Positions 5,307 through 6,225 of a stretch of DNA of 6,225 nucleotides are shown piece by piece. The stretch is from CAYOMP01 sp964405075 (lineage in GTDB: Bacteria > Bacillota > Clostridia > Lachnospirales > Lachnospiraceae): NCBI GenBank assembly GCA_964405075.1, contig CAYOMP010000164.1, positions 1 through 6,225 on the forward strand, written 5' to 3'. The notes below the pieces were generated by a model. That model saw only the letters and a list, made by a program, of their open reading frames with translations, did no database searches and had not been told where the DNA came from. The first letter of the stretch is position 1, and each line of letters opens with the position of its first letter. Position numbers and translations under genes: made by a program.

Positions 5307-6225
5307 TCATTTAGCCGCATTAAGTCCGGCAACATATCCACTAGACCATGCCCATTGTAAATTGTATCCTCCACAAATCCCATCTACATCTACTATTTCT
5401 CCTGCAAAATAGACATTTTGCATTAACTTAGACTCCATATTTTCAGTAAGTTCCCTTGTGTCAACGCCTCCTAAACACACTTGAGCCTTATCATAAGAAT
5501 TTGTACCGGTTACCTTTACTTTAAATTCTTTTATTTCTTTAATTAAAGCACTAATCTGTTTATATGATAGTCTTACAACCTCAATATTAGGTGATAAATG
5601 TGCCTTCTTTATTATCGCTAAAGCTAATTTTTTGTTTAAAACTCCTACGAAGAACTCTTCCAAGGTTCTTGTTTTAAATTGATTTATTCTATTGATAAAA
5701 AAATCTTTTGTCTCTGCAATATCAAATTGTGGCATATAATCTACAATTACATCAACAGCCTTTTTTTCATCTAATGCTTTGGAAATATAACGACTTATTT
5801 GAAATGTGGGAATACCAGAAACACCATAATCTGTTAATTGCAATTCTCCACAATCCTGAGCTATCATTTTTCCATCTACATACGCTTGTATCAAACCTTC
5901 ACATCTAACACCAGCTACCTGTTTAAAGAAATTCCCTTCGCAACGTAGCTGAACCAGTGCAGGTAAAGGCTTAATAATTGTATGTCCAATAGCTTTAGCC
6001 AATTCATAACCGCTACCATCTGAACCGGTATTAGGTGCTGCCTTAGAGCCAGTACATATGATTACATTATCACAAAAGTACGTTTCTTTGCTTGTAGCAA
6101 TACTAATTATTCCATTATCGCTACTAATTTTGAAAATCTCAACATTGTTTATCACTTCTATGCCTAAATTGTCCAACTCCATTACTAATGAATCAAGAAC
6201 AGAGCTTGCCTGTTCTGAATTAGGA
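5307..6225 (-). CDS. HI0933/BaiN-family NAD(P)/FAD-dependent flavoprotein (5' end beyond window)
   Basis: The visible 305 residues are the C-terminal three quarters of a flavoprotein usually about 400-420 residues long. The reading frame is open to the right edge. The sequence there (PNSEQASSVLDSLVMEL) matches the family's xxxxQASSVxDxLxxEL segment, so the Met at 6180-6182 is internal and not a start. The N-terminal GxGxxG FAD motif is therefore outside the window. Visible signatures are VIICTGSKAAP (about 54-64), TDYGVSGIP (131-139), CLGGVDTREL (250-259) and the C-terminal GEIVDVDGICGGYNLQWAWS (275-294). The family (TIGR00275, COG2081) includes E. coli YhiN and clostridial BaiN, which has been linked to bile-acid dehydroxylation. 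Most members have no proven substrate, and that activity should not be assumed here. It is the first visible gene of the unit, 18 bases ahead of the COG2509 gene. Confidence 0.92.
   Translation of the reverse strand, partial: PNSEQASSVLDSLVMELDNLGIEVINNVEIFKISSDNGIISIATSKETYFCDNVIICTGSKAAPNTGSDGSGYELAKAIGHTIIKPLPALVQLRCEGNFFKQVAGVRCEGLIQAYVDGKMIAQDCGELQLTDYGVSGIPTFQISRYISKALDEKKAVDVIVDYMPQFDIAETKDFFINRINQFKTRTLEEFFVGVLNKKLALAIIKKAHLSPNIEVVRLSYKQISALIKEIKEFKVKVTGTNSYDKAQVCLGGVDTRELTENMESKLMQNVYFAGEIVDVDGICGGYNLQWAWSSGYVAGLNAAK

Noticed and set aside
6180..6182. The ATG as the start of the HI0933-family gene.
   Set aside because: The frame stays open to the window edge, the residues before it match the family (QASSV segment), and starting there would lose the FAD-binding N-terminus.
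1..6225. CRISPR array, insertion sequence, tRNA or rRNA gene, toxin-antitoxin or defence genes.
   Set aside because: No regularly spaced repeats, transposase or integrase motifs, cloverleaf-like segments or defence-family proteins were seen on either strand.

Overview
The window is 6.2 kb of AT-rich DNA. All recognisable genes lie on the minus strand, so transcription runs from right to left. The AT-biased codons, the strong GGAGG-type ribosome binding sites and the protein families (DUF896/YnzC, a HI0933/BaiN-type flavoprotein, a COG2509 flavoprotein) point to a low-GC Firmicute. A Clostridia member, probably of the Lachnospiraceae, fits best; this is inferred from protein character and not proven by a marker gene.

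Layout in transcription order. A HI0933/BaiN-family flavoprotein (5307-6225) has its start beyond the right edge. It is followed after 18 bases by a second, unrelated FAD-dependent dehydrogenase of the COG2509 type (3702-5288). Next come glutamate 5-kinase proB in a short form without the PUA domain (2820-3662), a small DUF896/YnzC protein (2492-2713), 5-formyltetrahydrofolate cyclo-ligase (1957-2514, overlapping the DUF896 gene), and glutamate-5-semialdehyde dehydrogenase proA (594-1841). A strong stem-loop just after the proA stop (537-583) probably ends the unit. Beyond it lies a 349-base intergenic stretch. A separate gene for a nitroreductase-family flavoprotein (1-244) then begins, with a good sigma-A promoter, and is cut by the left edge.

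How the genes work together. ProB and ProA catalyse the first two steps of proline synthesis from glutamate (glutamate to glutamyl phosphate to glutamate-5-semialdehyde). The semialdehyde cyclises spontaneously and would be reduced by ProC, which is not in this window. Between proB and proA sit a folate-salvage enzyme and DUF896. The spacing (18 and 39 bases, then 106, then a 23-base overlap, then 115) suggests one transcription unit with possible internal promoters in the two larger gaps. The two flavoproteins have no obvious biochemical link to proline.

The region is largely ordinary housekeeping metabolism, and I see no defence system, mobile element, CRISPR array or clearly novel system. 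The points most worth a second look are non-coding. Two intergenic segments on either side of proA (about 439-510 and 1865-1950) share a gapped motif and may be diverged copies of a dispersed element. A 10-bp direct repeat overlaps the nitroreductase promoter. Inverted repeats lie in the gaps before proA and before DUF896.
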